A stretch of 64,000 nt of DNA from Pseudomonas protegens (lineage in GTDB: Bacteria; Pseudomonadota; Gammaproteobacteria; Pseudomonadales; Pseudomonadaceae). The stretch spans positions 186,001 to 250,000 of the forward strand of contig NZ_CP031396.1 in NCBI RefSeq assembly GCF_003363755.1. The letters run 5' to 3'. The translations under genes were made by a program, and so were the position numbers. This document shows positions 1 to 9,300 of the stretch, piece after piece; the first letter of the stretch is position 1; each line of letters begins with the position of its first letter. The notes below the pieces were generated by a model, which saw only the letters and a list, made by a program, of their open reading frames with translations, was not told the DNA's origin and did no database searches.

Positions 1-512
1 CCGTAAGGGGTGACCCCGATGGCGACCTGGGTCGGCCCGGTCCATTCGATCTTGCACCCCAGCGTGCCGCCTGCTGCGCCGGCGTTGTATCCGCGACAGT
101 TCAAGGTGGCGTTGCCGTTGCTGGTATTGGGAAAGCCTGCCCATTTGGCGATGGCCAGGTTGGCCGAGCAGGACGTGTTGACGCTGCTGGCGCCTGGGGC
201 GAGCTTGTAGACCCCGGACGGTGGCGCAAGCGTTGCCGTGACGGGCGTCAATGGCAGGGCGGCAAGGCTCGATGCCGCCTGGTTTTCCACCACGGTGGTG
301 GGCGACGGCGGGAGCTTGCACACCACCACGGCGCCGACGTCGTCGGACTTCTTCAACTCACCCAGCGCCGTGATATCGGCGCCGCCCTTCGACTCGCAGA
401 AGAGTTTGCGTAACTGGGCTTTTTCTTCGCTGTCCGATGTGGACGAGGCCTGGGCCAAAGGTGCAAGGGCCAGGCCAATGACGCCAGCCATCAGCACGCT
501 TGAAAGTTTCAT
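1..512 (-). CDS. Secreted hypothetical protein, C-terminus beyond window
   Basis: The reverse strand is open from an ATG at 512 to the window edge, about 170 codons without a stop, so the gene is cut at its 3' end. The start is supported by an AAGGAA ribosome binding site about six bases upstream. The first ~22 residues form a clear Sec signal peptide (two charged/polar residues, a hydrophobic core, then AQAS), so the product is probably periplasmic or exported. The mature part has Cys pairs and is rich in Ala, Ser, Thr and Asn, with no motif I recognise. The forward-strand reading frames over the same bases are antisense shadows. It is divergent from the RNA-repair cassette. Confidence 0.75.
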   Translation of the reverse strand, partial: MKLSSVLMAGVIGLALAPLAQASSTSDSEEKAQLRKLFCESKGGADITALGELKKSDDVGAVVVCKLPPSPTTVVENQAASSLAALPLTPVTATLAPPSGVYKLAPGASSVNTSCSANLAIAKWAGFPNTSNGNATLNCRGYNAGAAGGTLGCKIEWTGPTQVAIGVTPY

Positions 513-851
513 GATCGATTCCTTATCGAGGTTATGACTGGCTGCACCCTATGAGCACCAGGCGGTTTTTTTCATGACAAAAGCTCGGGTGTTGCGCGCA
601 AACAGGGCCGCTGGAGTTTTGCCCTTTCGGGACTTGACCTGATGCCGCTATCTGCTGTTGAATGCGCGCCCTAAAGCCTCTGCAACCTTTTCTCCAAGTG
701 GTGAAGCCAGTGCCCTACGCCAGCCAACACGCCTGATACCGACGACGGTCCATCCTGCCTGATGGCTGCCCGTGCCTATGCGCGGCGGCGCTTGATTGCC
801 ATGCCTGCCTGATCCTGTCGTTGGTTTTTCTCTGTTTTCGAGGACAAACCC
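513..851. other. Divergent intergenic region
   Basis: About 340 bases separate the secreted-protein gene (reverse) from the RNA ligase gene (forward), so both promoters should lie here. A TTGACC hexamer near 634 could be a -35 element, but I see no convincing -10 partner. No credible gene is present; the reverse frame over 648-938 overlaps the ligase start and has no recognisable content. Confidence 0.4.
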
Positions 852-1712
852 ATGCACATGGATATTCGTGCCACCGCGCACAACCTGGAACTGCTCAAAT
901 ACCCCCGCACGCCCCATCTGCAAGGCTCGCGCCTGCAAGATGGCGACACTGACACTGGCCAGGTGCGCTATGCCGCTCTAGCCGGGCAGTGGTTGGTGGT
1001 GGAAGAAAAACTCGATGGCGCCAACGCCGGCATCAGCTTTAGCGCAAGCGGCGAGTTGCGCCTGCAATCTCGCGGTCACTACCTCACCGGCGGTGGGCGC
1101 GAGCGCCAGTTCAATCTGTTCAAGCAGTGGGCCGTGGCTCACGAACACTGGTTGCTGGAGCGCCTGGAAGATCGCTTCGTGCTGTATGGCGAATGGCTGC
1201 ACAAGAAGCACTCGGTGTTCTACGACCGCTTGCCACATTATTTCTGCGAGTTCGATGTGTGGGACCGCGCCACAGGGCTGTTCCTCTCCACCGCGGCGCG
1301 CCGGTGCCTGCTCGAAGGAGGGCCGGTGCTGTCGGTGCCGGTGCTGTACGAAGGCCCGGCGCCGCGCCGGCATGCCGAGCTGATGGCGCTGGTGGGCGAT
1401 TCGCTGGCCAAGACCGAGCGCTGGCGCGAGGTGTTCGAGCAGGTGGTGCGCCGCGAAGGCCTCGACCTGGCCCGTGCCTGGCGCCAGTGCGACCGTTCCA
1501 GCCGCATGGAAGGCCTGTATCTGAAGCTCGAGGACGAGCAGCAGACCCTCGGCCGGCTCAAGTGGGTACGCCAGGACTTCGTCCAGGCCATCATTGATGC
1601 CGACCAGCACCATGCCAACCAACCCTTCATCCCCAATCAACTGGCCGACGGCGTCGACCTCTATGCCCCGCGCCTGTCCATGGACTGGCAGGGCCCACGC
1701 CAAGGCTATTGA
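852..1712 (+). CDS. RNA ligase (covalent nucleotidyltransferase superfamily)
   Basis: The 286-aa product has the motifs of ATP-dependent RNA ligases. Motif I is KLDG with the AMP-accepting lysine at residue 53, motif III is YGE at 112-114, a motif IIIa-like FCEFDVWD lies at 131-138, motif IV is EGLYLK at 220-225 and motif V is GRLKW at 234-238. It would seal RNA with 3'-OH and 5'-phosphate ends through ligase-AMP. The chosen ATG has a GAGG eight bases upstream; a second ATG two codons in is also possible. The next gene starts 14 bases after the stop and encodes a kinase/phosphoesterase that would supply such ends, so the pair looks like a heal-and-seal repair operon. The ligase fold is clear from sequence; the exact subfamily and substrate are inferred. 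Confidence 0.85.
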   Translation: MHMDIRATAHNLELLKYPRTPHLQGSRLQDGDTDTGQVRYAALAGQWLVVEEKLDGANAGISFSASGELRLQSRGHYLTGGGRERQFNLFKQWAVAHEHWLLERLEDRFVLYGEWLHKKHSVFYDRLPHYFCEFDVWDRATGLFLSTAARRCLLEGGPVLSVPVLYEGPAPRRHAELMALVGDSLAKTERWREVFEQVVRREGLDLARAWRQCDRSSRMEGLYLKLEDEQQTLGRLKWVRQDFVQAIIDADQHHANQPFIPNQLADGVDLYAPRLSMDWQGPRQGY

Positions 1713-1726
1713 AGGAGCATCCCGAT

Positions 1727-2872
1727 ATGGATATTCGACAACTGCAACAACTGGTCCCCGAGCCGGGGCGCGATATGGATGCCGCCGCCTGCCTGGCGGC
1801 CATCCCGGCCCTGGCGCGCCTGGCCGATACACCGCAAGACCCGACCTACCACGCCGAGGGCGATGTGTGGATTCATACCCGTCTGGTGGTCGAAGCCTTG
1901 CTGGCGCAACCCGCCTACCAGCAGGCCAGCGCCGAGCAGCGCTTTGTGCTGTTCTTCGCTGCCCTGTTGCACGATATCGCCAAGCCCGACACCACGGTGA
2001 TCGACCCGGATACCGGACGTATCGGCCAGCCCGGTCATTCACGCCGGGGCGCGGTGGATGCGCGGCTGCTGTTGTGGCGCGCCGGTGTGCCGTTCGAGTT
2101 GCGCGAGCAGATCTGCCGCATCATCGCCGTGCACCAGGTGCCGTTCTTCGCCCTGCAGGGTGATCGCAGCGGCCGCAGCGCTGAGTTCCTGTTGCACAAA
2201 CTGTCCTGGGAACTGCCGCTGTGGATGCTCTGTGCCGTGGCCGAGGCCGATATGCAGGGTCGCGACTACGCCGGCAAGGCCGATGTACTGGACGCCATCG
2301 AACTGTGGCGCGAACTGGCGCGGGAGGAGGGCTGCCTGCACGGGCCACGGGCCTTTGTCGACGACTACACACGCATTCAGTACCTGCGTGGCGCCCGGGT
2401 ACATCCCGACTACCCGCTGCACCCGCCGCAGGGCTCGTCGGTGGTGATGCTCTCGGGCCTGCCGGCCAGCGGCAAGGATACCTGGACCGCGCAACATTAC
2501 CCGGAGCTGCCGGTGGTGTCGTTCGACGACGCGCGCCAGGCCCTGGGCCTGCGCCACGGACAGAACGAAGGCGCCGCTGCGCATTACGCCATCGACCGGG
2601 CCAAGGCCTTGTTGCGCGAGCACAAACCCTTTGTGTGGAACTCCACGCACCTGTCGGCGCAGATGCGCAACCGCACCCTGGACTTGCTCTACGGCTACGG
2701 CGCCGAGGTGGAAATTCTTTACCTGGAACGGCCCGAGGACGAGATCATGCGGCGCAACCAGAAGCGCGACACCTCACTGCGCAACGAAGATATCCGCCGC
2801 ATGTTGTTCAAGTGGGAAGTGCCGCTGCCGACCGAGGCGCATCGGGTGGTTTATCAGGCGGTGACGGGGTGA
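1727..2872 (+). CDS. HD-domain phosphoesterase / P-loop polynucleotide kinase fusion (HD-Pnk type)
   Basis: This 381-aa protein has two parts. Residues ~30-200 form an HD domain with the metal-binding His-Asp at 82-83 (LLHDIAKPD) and further histidines at 104 and 136. Residues ~238-381 form a P-loop kinase with Walker A GLPASGKD (244-251) and an Arg-rich lid (MRRNQKRD). Proteins of this layout, such as Runella HD-Pnk, remove 2',3'-cyclic or 3' phosphates with the HD domain and phosphorylate 5'-OH ends with the kinase. That heals broken RNA for the ligase encoded just upstream. I chose the ATG at 1727 because AAGGAG sits nine bases before it; a TTG at 1709 would also be in frame. Domain calls are firm, biochemical role inferred from family. 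Confidence 0.82.
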   Translation: MDIRQLQQLVPEPGRDMDAAACLAAIPALARLADTPQDPTYHAEGDVWIHTRLVVEALLAQPAYQQASAEQRFVLFFAALLHDIAKPDTTVIDPDTGRIGQPGHSRRGAVDARLLLWRAGVPFELREQICRIIAVHQVPFFALQGDRSGRSAEFLLHKLSWELPLWMLCAVAEADMQGRDYAGKADVLDAIELWRELAREEGCLHGPRAFVDDYTRIQYLRGARVHPDYPLHPPQGSSVVMLSGLPASGKDTWTAQHYPELPVVSFDDARQALGLRHGQNEGAAAHYAIDRAKALLREHKPFVWNSTHLSAQMRNRTLDLLYGYGAEVEILYLERPEDEIMRRNQKRDTSLRNEDIRRMLFKWEVPLPTEAHRVVYQAVTG

Positions 2873-2972
2873 GTGGCACTTACGTTCCTAATATAAGTTC
2901 GCTCTTCATTAAAAGCTTTCAAAGTTCTATAGCAGGGCAAAAGAAAACAAATTAATGACTTAACAAGTACGG

Positions 2973-3503
2973 ATGGAGCCCCTCCTGAAAATGAAGCTTA
3001 CAGATATCTACAGTAAAATAATCAGCGAAGAACCGTACAACGACATGGATGTATTCTTCGAAAGCTATGAAAGCTTTGAAGAAATTCCACTTGCGTCAAG
3101 ATACAGTCGCTTAAAGCTCTTGAAGGATGAGCTGGGCGACAGCGGGGCTTCTAACTTTCTGACAGGGCTCGCTGTGTTTCTTTTGAATACTTTAAGATTG
3201 TTAGAAGTATCTAGAAGTGAAAGTTTGTTTTTTGCCGTGACCTTTACAGACTTTGCGGGGTTGGAGGAACAAGGCATTCTCATACCTAATATATTTATTT
3301 ATCCAAAGCCGGCCTCAGTCGGTTTTTTGGAAAAAATACGAGAAAATAATGGAGATCTTGAGTCATGGGAGTTGCAGGAAGTAAAAAGGTATTTTTCCAA
3401 CAGCGGGGTAGAAACTGCTTTTGACTTTTATGAAAGTAGATTTCATGACGCCGTCTGCTCAGAGGAATCTGTAAGGGTCTTCGCTGTTCCCAGGACTTAT
3501 TGA
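2973..3503 (+). CDS. Hypothetical acidic protein, AT-rich, near dif
   Basis: The frame encodes 176 residues, or 170 from an in-frame ATG at 2991 preceded by GGAG. It is acidic, rich in Phe, Tyr and Glu, and has no signal peptide or clear membrane segment. Its base and codon use (many A/T-ending codons) is very unlike the GC-rich genes around it, which points to horizontal acquisition. I do not recognise the family; the size and composition resemble small immunity-type proteins, but nothing shows that. It lies between the RNA-repair cassette and a decayed insertion sequence. Confidence 0.6.
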   Translation: MEPLLKMKLTDIYSKIISEEPYNDMDVFFESYESFEEIPLASRYSRLKLLKDELGDSGASNFLTGLAVFLLNTLRLLEVSRSESLFFAVTFTDFAGLEEQGILIPNIFIYPKPASVGFLEKIRENNGDLESWELQEVKRYFSNSGVETAFDFYESRFHDAVCSEESVRVFAVPRTY

Positions 3504-3518
3504 GTGCAAAGAACTTGT

Positions 3519-3926
3519 CACGATGATCGACACGCTGAACTGCGTCGTCTGCAAGCAGAACTCAAGCGCGTCACTGAAGGCCGCCGCGTACTTGGTTGTC
3601 TGATCCGCAATCTGCACGCGCTAAAGACGATCAGCGATTACTGGGTTTGATCAAGCATTCCTGGCTGGAGAGCGGCGGCGTTTATGGCTATCGCAAAATC
3701 CATGACGATCTGCGCGAGGTCGGTGAGGATTGTGGTCATCATCGTGTGGCGATGGCGGTTTGGAGGCGTAAACCTAAGCAAGAGGTGATAGTCGCCGAGG
3801 CAACTACATCGAGATGTTCTACAACGTAAAACGTCGGCATGGCTTCAACGATCAGCTGTCGCCGGGGGAGTTTGAAAGCGTTACGCAATGAGTTTGCAAG
3901 GTGTCTAGAGAATCCGGGGCGATTCA
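3519..3926 (+). pseudogene. Remnant of an IS3-family insertion sequence (IS51/IS407-like)
   Basis: Three reading-frame pieces match IS3-family OrfA/OrfB proteins. 3525-3580 encodes an OrfA tail (LRRLQAELKRVTE). 3598-3753 encodes the OrfB N-terminal part (LLGLIKHSWLESGGVYGYRK), which jumps directly to a more distal piece (MAVWRRKPKQEV). 3795-3890 carries an RRGN fragment joined to YIEMFYNVKRRHGFND near the OrfB end. The DDE catalytic core is missing through several separate internal deletions. A right inverted repeat of IS3 type is present at about 3902-3926; no left end is visible. The element cannot transpose by itself and its right end stops ten bases from the dif site. Confidence 0.8.
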
Positions 3927-3936
3927 GTGGCATATT

Positions 3937-3964
3937 ATTTAACATAATATACATTATGCGAATG
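3937..3964 (-). other. dif: Chromosomal dif site (XerC/XerD recombination site)
   Basis: Read on the reverse strand, this 28-mer has the dif layout: an 11-base XerC arm ending GCGCATAA-like (here TTCGCATAA), the central hexamer TGTATA, and the XerD arm TTATGTTAAAT. The last 22 or so positions match Escherichia coli dif as I know it, and the differences fall in the outer left bases, where species vary. A chromosome normally has one such site in the terminus, where XerCD resolves dimers under FtsK control. The surroundings fit, being AT-rich with foreign genes and a decayed transposon on one side. The match is direct from sequence; uniqueness in the genome cannot be tested here. Confidence 0.88.
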
Positions 3965-4174
3965 ATGCTGTGCGCGACTGGGGGCTCTCTTGGTGAGATT
4001 TCGAGCCTGGCACAGGATTCGATCACTCTGCAGCAACTTGTACCTGGATCTCATTAAAGCGTGAGTCAAAGAGGCTCGGGACACCTGACGACAACTCCGT
4101 CGCGGTTGGCTTATCCGAGCAAGTCATGAGAATCTACACTCGCAAACCACAGCTACCCATAATTGAGGTCATGG

Positions 4175-4513
4175 ATGAAATTCAAGTTGTCCTTCACGCG
4201 CACCAACAAATCAGACTCAATGGAAATGGATATTTTCACACTTGAAGTCGATGCTCATGTTGAGCCAAAACGAATCGCTGATTTTGATCAAGGCACAGCT
4301 TCAGTCAGCTTTGGATACCCAGGAATCACCGAGGAATACAGTATTGTCAGTCCACCCACCCAGGATGACCTAGTAGTTTTGGAGCTGGCCGGCAAACCTA
4401 TTTTCAGACTTTGGCAGCGAGATTCGGATGATTTGAGCATTGGTGCACCGCTTACGGTGAGCCAAGGCGAATTCGACCAGAGTCAGGGCCGTGTTACCCG
4501 ACGAACCTGGTGA
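4175..4513 (+). CDS. Hypothetical protein, 112 aa
   Basis: The ATG at 4175 is preceded by GAGGT at a spacing of five bases, giving 112 residues; a TTG at 4163 would add four residues but has no ribosome binding site. The product is mildly acidic, predicted mainly beta from its alternating pattern, with no signal peptide, Cys or catalytic motif. I do not recognise it. Base composition is lower in GC than the flanking operons, as for the other orphan gene on the far side of dif, so it may belong to the same acquired patch. Confidence 0.5.
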   Translation: MKFKLSFTRTNKSDSMEMDIFTLEVDAHVEPKRIADFDQGTASVSFGYPGITEEYSIVSPPTQDDLVVLELAGKPIFRLWQRDSDDLSIGAPLTVSQGEFDQSQGRVTRRTW

Positions 4514-4965
4514 TACACGCGAAATAAGGATGGAGAGGCCATGAGTTCTGGCCCCTTCGCCTCCGTATATATTCATATATATTTAATTCAACTAAATGGT
4601 GATTTAGTTGAGTTAATCCTGTGTCCTCTTTCCCATGCCCCCTCGTCTCGCACCTGCCAGCTTAGTTGCGGTTTCGCTCTATCCGTGGGTGTCAACGCAG
4701 AACTCGGGAGTGTCCAACTATTTTGTATTAACAGTGATAACAAAACGCTATTAGAGGCCTTGCTCCTCGAACTCGCATTCAGGCCAAGAGCCTTTAAGTT
4801 ATGCGGTCTACAGCGCTAAACGCGGTGTGTCCGGAGCATCGCCAGAGGGTCAAAAACGCCTTTCGAACGCTGGGTCAGCGACCTCGACAGACCAGGAAGC
4901 ACACCTAGACTCTCACCCGGTTCAGCCAGCTGAATCATGCCCAACACACGAAAAGGATATTCAAC
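4514..4965. other. Leader region of the large operon, with an AT-rich stem-loop
   Basis: This 450-base gap precedes the eight-gene block and should contain its promoter. A near-perfect inverted repeat lies at 4583-4616: 15-base arms (TTAATTCAACTAAAT and its complement with one G-T pair) around a 4-base loop. It is AT-rich and lacks a GC stem plus T-run, so it looks more like an operator or a structured leader than a terminator. A 92-codon frame at 4541-4819 has no good ribosome binding site and no recognisable content, and I do not call it. Confidence 0.45.
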
Positions 4966-5301
4966 ATGAACGCCTTCACCTCGGTAAACACCGTCACCAC
5001 CCCCCTGACCATCAACAGCCAGTCCACCGCGACCTACAACGGCGACCCCAACCAGACCACCAAAGTGACCTTCAGCTATCAGAACAACCTGCTGTGGGCC
5101 ACCCAGGTCAACAACACCGCAACTGTCCAGACTCTCAGCGCCGACTCCTCCGCCGGTCCGGTCATCCTGCGCAAGGGTGCCCAGGTCAAGCTGCAGAACG
5201 TGGGCTCGGCGTTCAGCATCCTGTTCACCGGGGAGATCGTCGACAGCGGCTCGGAAACGCCGTTCAACAACACCAACATCGGGACCTTCACCCTGTCGTG
5301 A
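4966..5301 (+). CDS. Small Thr/Asn-rich beta protein, first gene of the large block
   Basis: The 111-aa product starts at an ATG with AAGGAT about ten bases upstream. It has no signal peptide and no cysteine, and is rich in Thr, Asn, Ser and Val with alternating hydrophobic residues, suggesting a compact beta fold. No family is recognised. A 90-base gap with two GC-rich hairpins follows, after which the remaining genes run almost without spacing. Such hairpins after a short first gene often lower downstream expression relative to the first gene, so this protein may be the abundant product of the operon; that is inference. Confidence 0.7.
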   Translation: MNAFTSVNTVTTPLTINSQSTATYNGDPNQTTKVTFSYQNNLLWATQVNNTATVQTLSADSSAGPVILRKGAQVKLQNVGSAFSILFTGEIVDSGSETPFNNTNIGTFTLS

Positions 5302-5308
5302 TCGACTC

Positions 5309-5355
5309 GGGCTCCCTGACCGGAGCCCATTTGCGAGGCCGGCAACGCCGGCTTC
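5309..5355 (+). promoter_or_regulatory. Two consecutive hairpins between first and second genes of the block
   Basis: The first hairpin has 7-base arms GGGCTCC (5309-5315) and GGAGCCC (5322-5328). The second has GAGGCCGGC (5335-5343) pairing with GCCGGCTTC (5347-5355) around a 3-base loop. Neither is followed by a T-run, so complete termination is unlikely. They could act as an attenuator or an mRNA-stabilising structure at the 3' end of the small first gene. Confidence 0.5.
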
Positions 5356-5391
5356 GCTTCATGCAATACGGGACATGGACGGTACCCTCGC

Positions 5392-6324
5392 GTGACCAGG
5401 CAACGGATGCTCTACACCCGGATTCTCTGGGCAACCCTCGGCGCGATCCTGGCGACTGCAGCGTGGTTGATGACCACCGGCAGCCGTGCGCCAGTGGTGT
5501 CCAGCAACGGCCACGAGCAAGTCCTTTCCAGCACCGATGCCACCTCGCCCGCCGCGGATTGCGTCGACCTCTCGCCCTCCTCCTCTGCCGCCCCCGGCGA
5601 ACCTTGCGTACCGGGTCCGGTGCTGCTGCCCGGGATGAAGGTCAATCGCCAGGTCGGTCCGGTGATGTTCGTGCTGGTGGTGGACAGCCACGAAGCCCGG
5701 GTCAATGCCCAGGTTTCCCTGGGCAACGCCGCCCTGACCGGCTTGAACATGACCGCCGCCGCTCCCACCGCCGACTTCGATCTGGCCAACGGCGATGGCC
5801 AGCGGGTCTGGGGCAGCCTGGGCGCCTTTTTCTGCGCACCACCCAACACTTCGCACCTGCTGGCCGACTTCACCATCGAGAACCTGCGCGACAGCGGCAA
5901 ATCCGTGACCCAGGCCTATCGTGGCGACCTGATCCGCTGGCAGAGCCCGACCACCAGTGTCCTGGCCCGCTACCGCCAGCCCTTGCTGCCGGACCTGCAG
6001 GTGACCGTGGAACTGCTGGACCCTTACAAGGCCGACAGCAGCAACGCGCTGACCGCCCAGGTGAGCTTCTATTACGCCAGCGATCTGATCGACCGCTACA
6101 CCCTCATGGCCACCGCCACCCCGGTGAGCCTGCGACAGTCCAGCGTCGGACCGGTGCGCATCGAGGGCGGACTCCTGGACTTTCGTCCCGCCACCCAGGA
6201 GCAGCAAGGGCAGCTCAGCCTGGATGGCACTTTCCAGTCCGGTCACAACCCACCGAACCACTACGTCGGCAGTGTCGCCGACTGGTCGTGGATCCGTGGC
6301 CGCGCCGACAATTGCAGGGGATAG
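5392..6324 (+). CDS. Membrane-anchored hypothetical protein, 310 aa
   Basis: The frame opens with GTG at 5392; an ATG five codons later (5407) has AGG six bases before it and may be the true start. Residues ~10-30 form one transmembrane or uncleaved signal segment (LWATLGAILATAAWLM), so the ~280-residue remainder should face the periplasm. That part is Ser/Ala/Pro-rich, then beta-rich, with a few Cys (CVDLS, PCVPG, FFCAP). No known family is recognised. It ends two bases before the next start, so it is translated with the 1185-aa protein. Confidence 0.7.
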   Translation: MTRQRMLYTRILWATLGAILATAAWLMTTGSRAPVVSSNGHEQVLSSTDATSPAADCVDLSPSSSAAPGEPCVPGPVLLPGMKVNRQVGPVMFVLVVDSHEARVNAQVSLGNAALTGLNMTAAAPTADFDLANGDGQRVWGSLGAFFCAPPNTSHLLADFTIENLRDSGKSVTQAYRGDLIRWQSPTTSVLARYRQPLLPDLQVTVELLDPYKADSSNALTAQVSFYYASDLIDRYTLMATATPVSLRQSSVGPVRIEGGLLDFRPATQEQQGQLSLDGTFQSGHNPPNHYVGSVADWSWIRGRADNCRG

Positions 6325-6326
6325 AC

Positions 6327-9300
6327 ATGACCAGCACGTCCGACTACCAGCAGATCGCCCACAGCGCCGCCTACGCCCTGCCGGATGCCAGCGGCTATGG
6401 CTGGCGCGGTTATGTCATGCCCAAAGGCACCGCGTCCGGCAGCCTGCCGGCCAGCCTGAGCCCGGCCGATGCCTTCGACAAATATGCCGGCCATTACCTG
6501 TTCGCCCCCAGCGAACCGGCCGCCCTGCGCAGCGACCCCACGGCCTTCATCAACGCCCTGTACGACTTTCTGTTCGCCGTCGACCAGCGCAACTTCGTCG
6601 GCCGAGCGCTGCTGTGGTTGCCCGGGTCCAGCCTGCCGGCGCCCCAGGCCTTCAACAGCTACGGCCTGCGCATCAGCGTGGCGGCGCCCAGCCAGGTGCA
6701 GAACAACCTCAACCTGCGGCTTGGCGATCGCCTGACGTTCTTCGTCAACTTCGGCACCTATGTCAAATACGACCCGGACTTCAACGCCCTGCGCCTGAAA
6801 TCCACTACCGGCATCACCATGGGCTTGAGCGACAAGCTGCAGGCCGACAGCGGCCTGCAACTGACACCGCCGCAACAGCCCCTGGCCTACGTGCCCCTGG
6901 ACGGCAATCAGGCCGGCAGCCTGACCTACGCCTTGACCTACAGCAGCCAGCCCGCCCTCAAGTATTTCCCGACCGGCTTTACCTATGTGGCCAACACCGC
7001 AGGCGGCAAGAGCGTGCTCAATTACCCGGTGTTCAACCCCAGCGGCATGCCCGCCAAACTGACCATGGGTGGCGTGCTCGACCCATTGGACCCGCTCAAT
7101 CAGAACATCGCCGCGGCGCAACTAGCCGCCGGACTGATCCGCACTGCCATCAGCTTCGCCAACACCGGCACGACCGCGTTGCCCAGCCAGTGGCGCAGCA
7201 CCGCCGGCAACCCGATCAGCCTGATCCCGCTCAATGGCCTGGACGCCAACGGTTGGCCGCGGCCCTATGCCGCCAGCCTGGTGTTCTGTGCCCAAGGCGG
7301 CAGTTACAGCCTGACCCTGGCCGGCGACTTTGGCTTGAGCCTGCCGGCTGCCGGCGCCGGGCAGACCCTGCTGTGCGGGATCTTCGGCACCGAGTGGCTG
7401 AGCTTTACCGCCTACAACGCTTCCCTGAGCCCGCAAGACAACGACCGCTTACGCCTGCTCGCCGCGCAACCGGCCTATGCACCGGTGTTTCCGTTCCAGG
7501 CCAGCAGCCTGGTCACGCCCACCAGTGGCGCGGTCAGCGCCCTGCTCAACGGCGAGCACCGGACCTCCTGGTGCAGCCTGGTGGCCGGCGCCTCCACCCC
7601 GGCCTACAGTGCCCAGCCCGACGGCAGTCCGCTCTATGGCCAGGGCCGCAGCAACGGCGCCACACCGCTGCTGGCTCCGGCCGCGCCGAGCACCCCGCTG
7701 CCCCAGGACGCCGGGTTTGCCTTCCCGCTGGTGCCGTATGCGGGAGTGAGTAGCAATGCCAGCCTCAACCTGACCCAATTCGAAAGCGAGATCCTCGCCG
7801 CCTCGCGCAAAAGCCTGATCAGCGCCGCGACCCTGCCGGGCAAACAAGCCGCGCGGGCCCGGCGCCTGCAGCGGCTGCTGACCACCGACGCGGCACCACC
7901 CAATCGGGCGACCACCCCGCAAGGCCTGCTGGTGGACCTGGACGCCGACGGCATCGGCTACGCCAAGGTGCTGCTGGCCCGCTCGCCATCCACCCAAGGA
8001 CCGCTGGACTTTGCCTTCGTGCAGCCCAGCGAGGCCCTGCACGAGGCCTTGCAGACCAACCAGCTGTTTCTGGTGGGGGTCAATCCGCAGCCGTTCTTCA
8101 CCCAGGGCGCCAGCTTCAGCAACCGCATGGACATCGCCGACTGGCGCTTTATCGCCAACATCGGCGTCGGCGTGCAAACCACCAGCTACCGCAATGTGCT
8201 GATCATGAAGTACTGCGCCGGCAGCCTGAAGGAGCGCATCGACAACCCCAATCGCTGGACCATGCCCGAGACGTTCTCCAAGACCGCGGACCTGGCGCCG
8301 GGCCTGGAAACCCTGGCCTACACCGGTTTGTCCCAGTGGCTGCAGGACTTCATCGCTGTCGCCGAGGCCAAGGCCGCGGCCAGCCCCGACAGCCTCTACG
8401 CCGACTTCGTGGCCCAGGTCAGCGACCCGGCCTGGAACGGCTTCATGGTGCTCAACGCCGACCTGCCCCTGGACAGCCTGCCCGAGCAACTGGCGGGCAT
8501 CGCCGCCGGCATCGACTACAGCCGCTTCCTGGCCCACCACTTTGGCGCCAGTGTCAGCCGCATCAGCCAACAGGGCGACACCCTGGATATCCAGGGCATC
8601 TCCACCCTGTTCGGCCTGATCGACTACCAGAACCCCGCCTATGAGCAGGCCCAGGCCAATGGCGCGGCCCCGGACATGCCGGTGGCCCTGAGCACCAGCA
8701 ACGGTTACGCCTTCAGTGTCCTGCAGCTGCAGGCGCTGTTCCGCCAATCCCGGTTGGTGACCTTCAACAGTCGCATCCAGCTGAGCCTGGACCTGCTGTT
8801 CGGCTCGCCGATCCGCGCCACCCTGCGCGCCGGCCAGCCCAGCGCGGTGAACGCCATGGTCCTGGACGGCAGCGCCCTGCAACAGAACGACACCACCACC
8901 TACGTGTTCGAGCAGAGCCAGAGCTACCTGTTCAACCTCGACAGCAACGTGCTGCCGGCCGCCTCGGTCAACCGCATTCAGTTCAACACCCTGGGCAGCC
9001 CGGACGGCGGTGTCACCACCGCCAGCCGCTTCCTGCTGTGGGGCAAGCTGGATTTCACCCTGCTCAAGACCGCGGACGGGCCATTCGACCTGCTGTCCTT
9101 CGGCAGCGCCGACGGCAGCCCGAGCAACCAGGGCCTGGCCTACACCAACCTGGAAATCGCCATGGCCTTTCCCAGCGCCACGCCCAATGCCGTGGGCTTT
9201 GCCTTCAACCCCGACAACCTCGGGTTCGACCCGGCCACCAGCCAGGTGCGCGGACAGAGTCTGTACAAGGGCTTCACCCTGCAGCTCAAGCAGTTCATCC

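Noticed and set aside
648..938. 96-codon reverse frame overlapping the RNA ligase start
   Set aside because: Antisense to the ligase N-terminus for much of its length, with no supporting motif.
4541..4819. 92-codon frame before the large operon
   Set aside because: No ribosome binding site, contains the AT-rich stem-loop, and the encoded sequence has no protein-like pattern.
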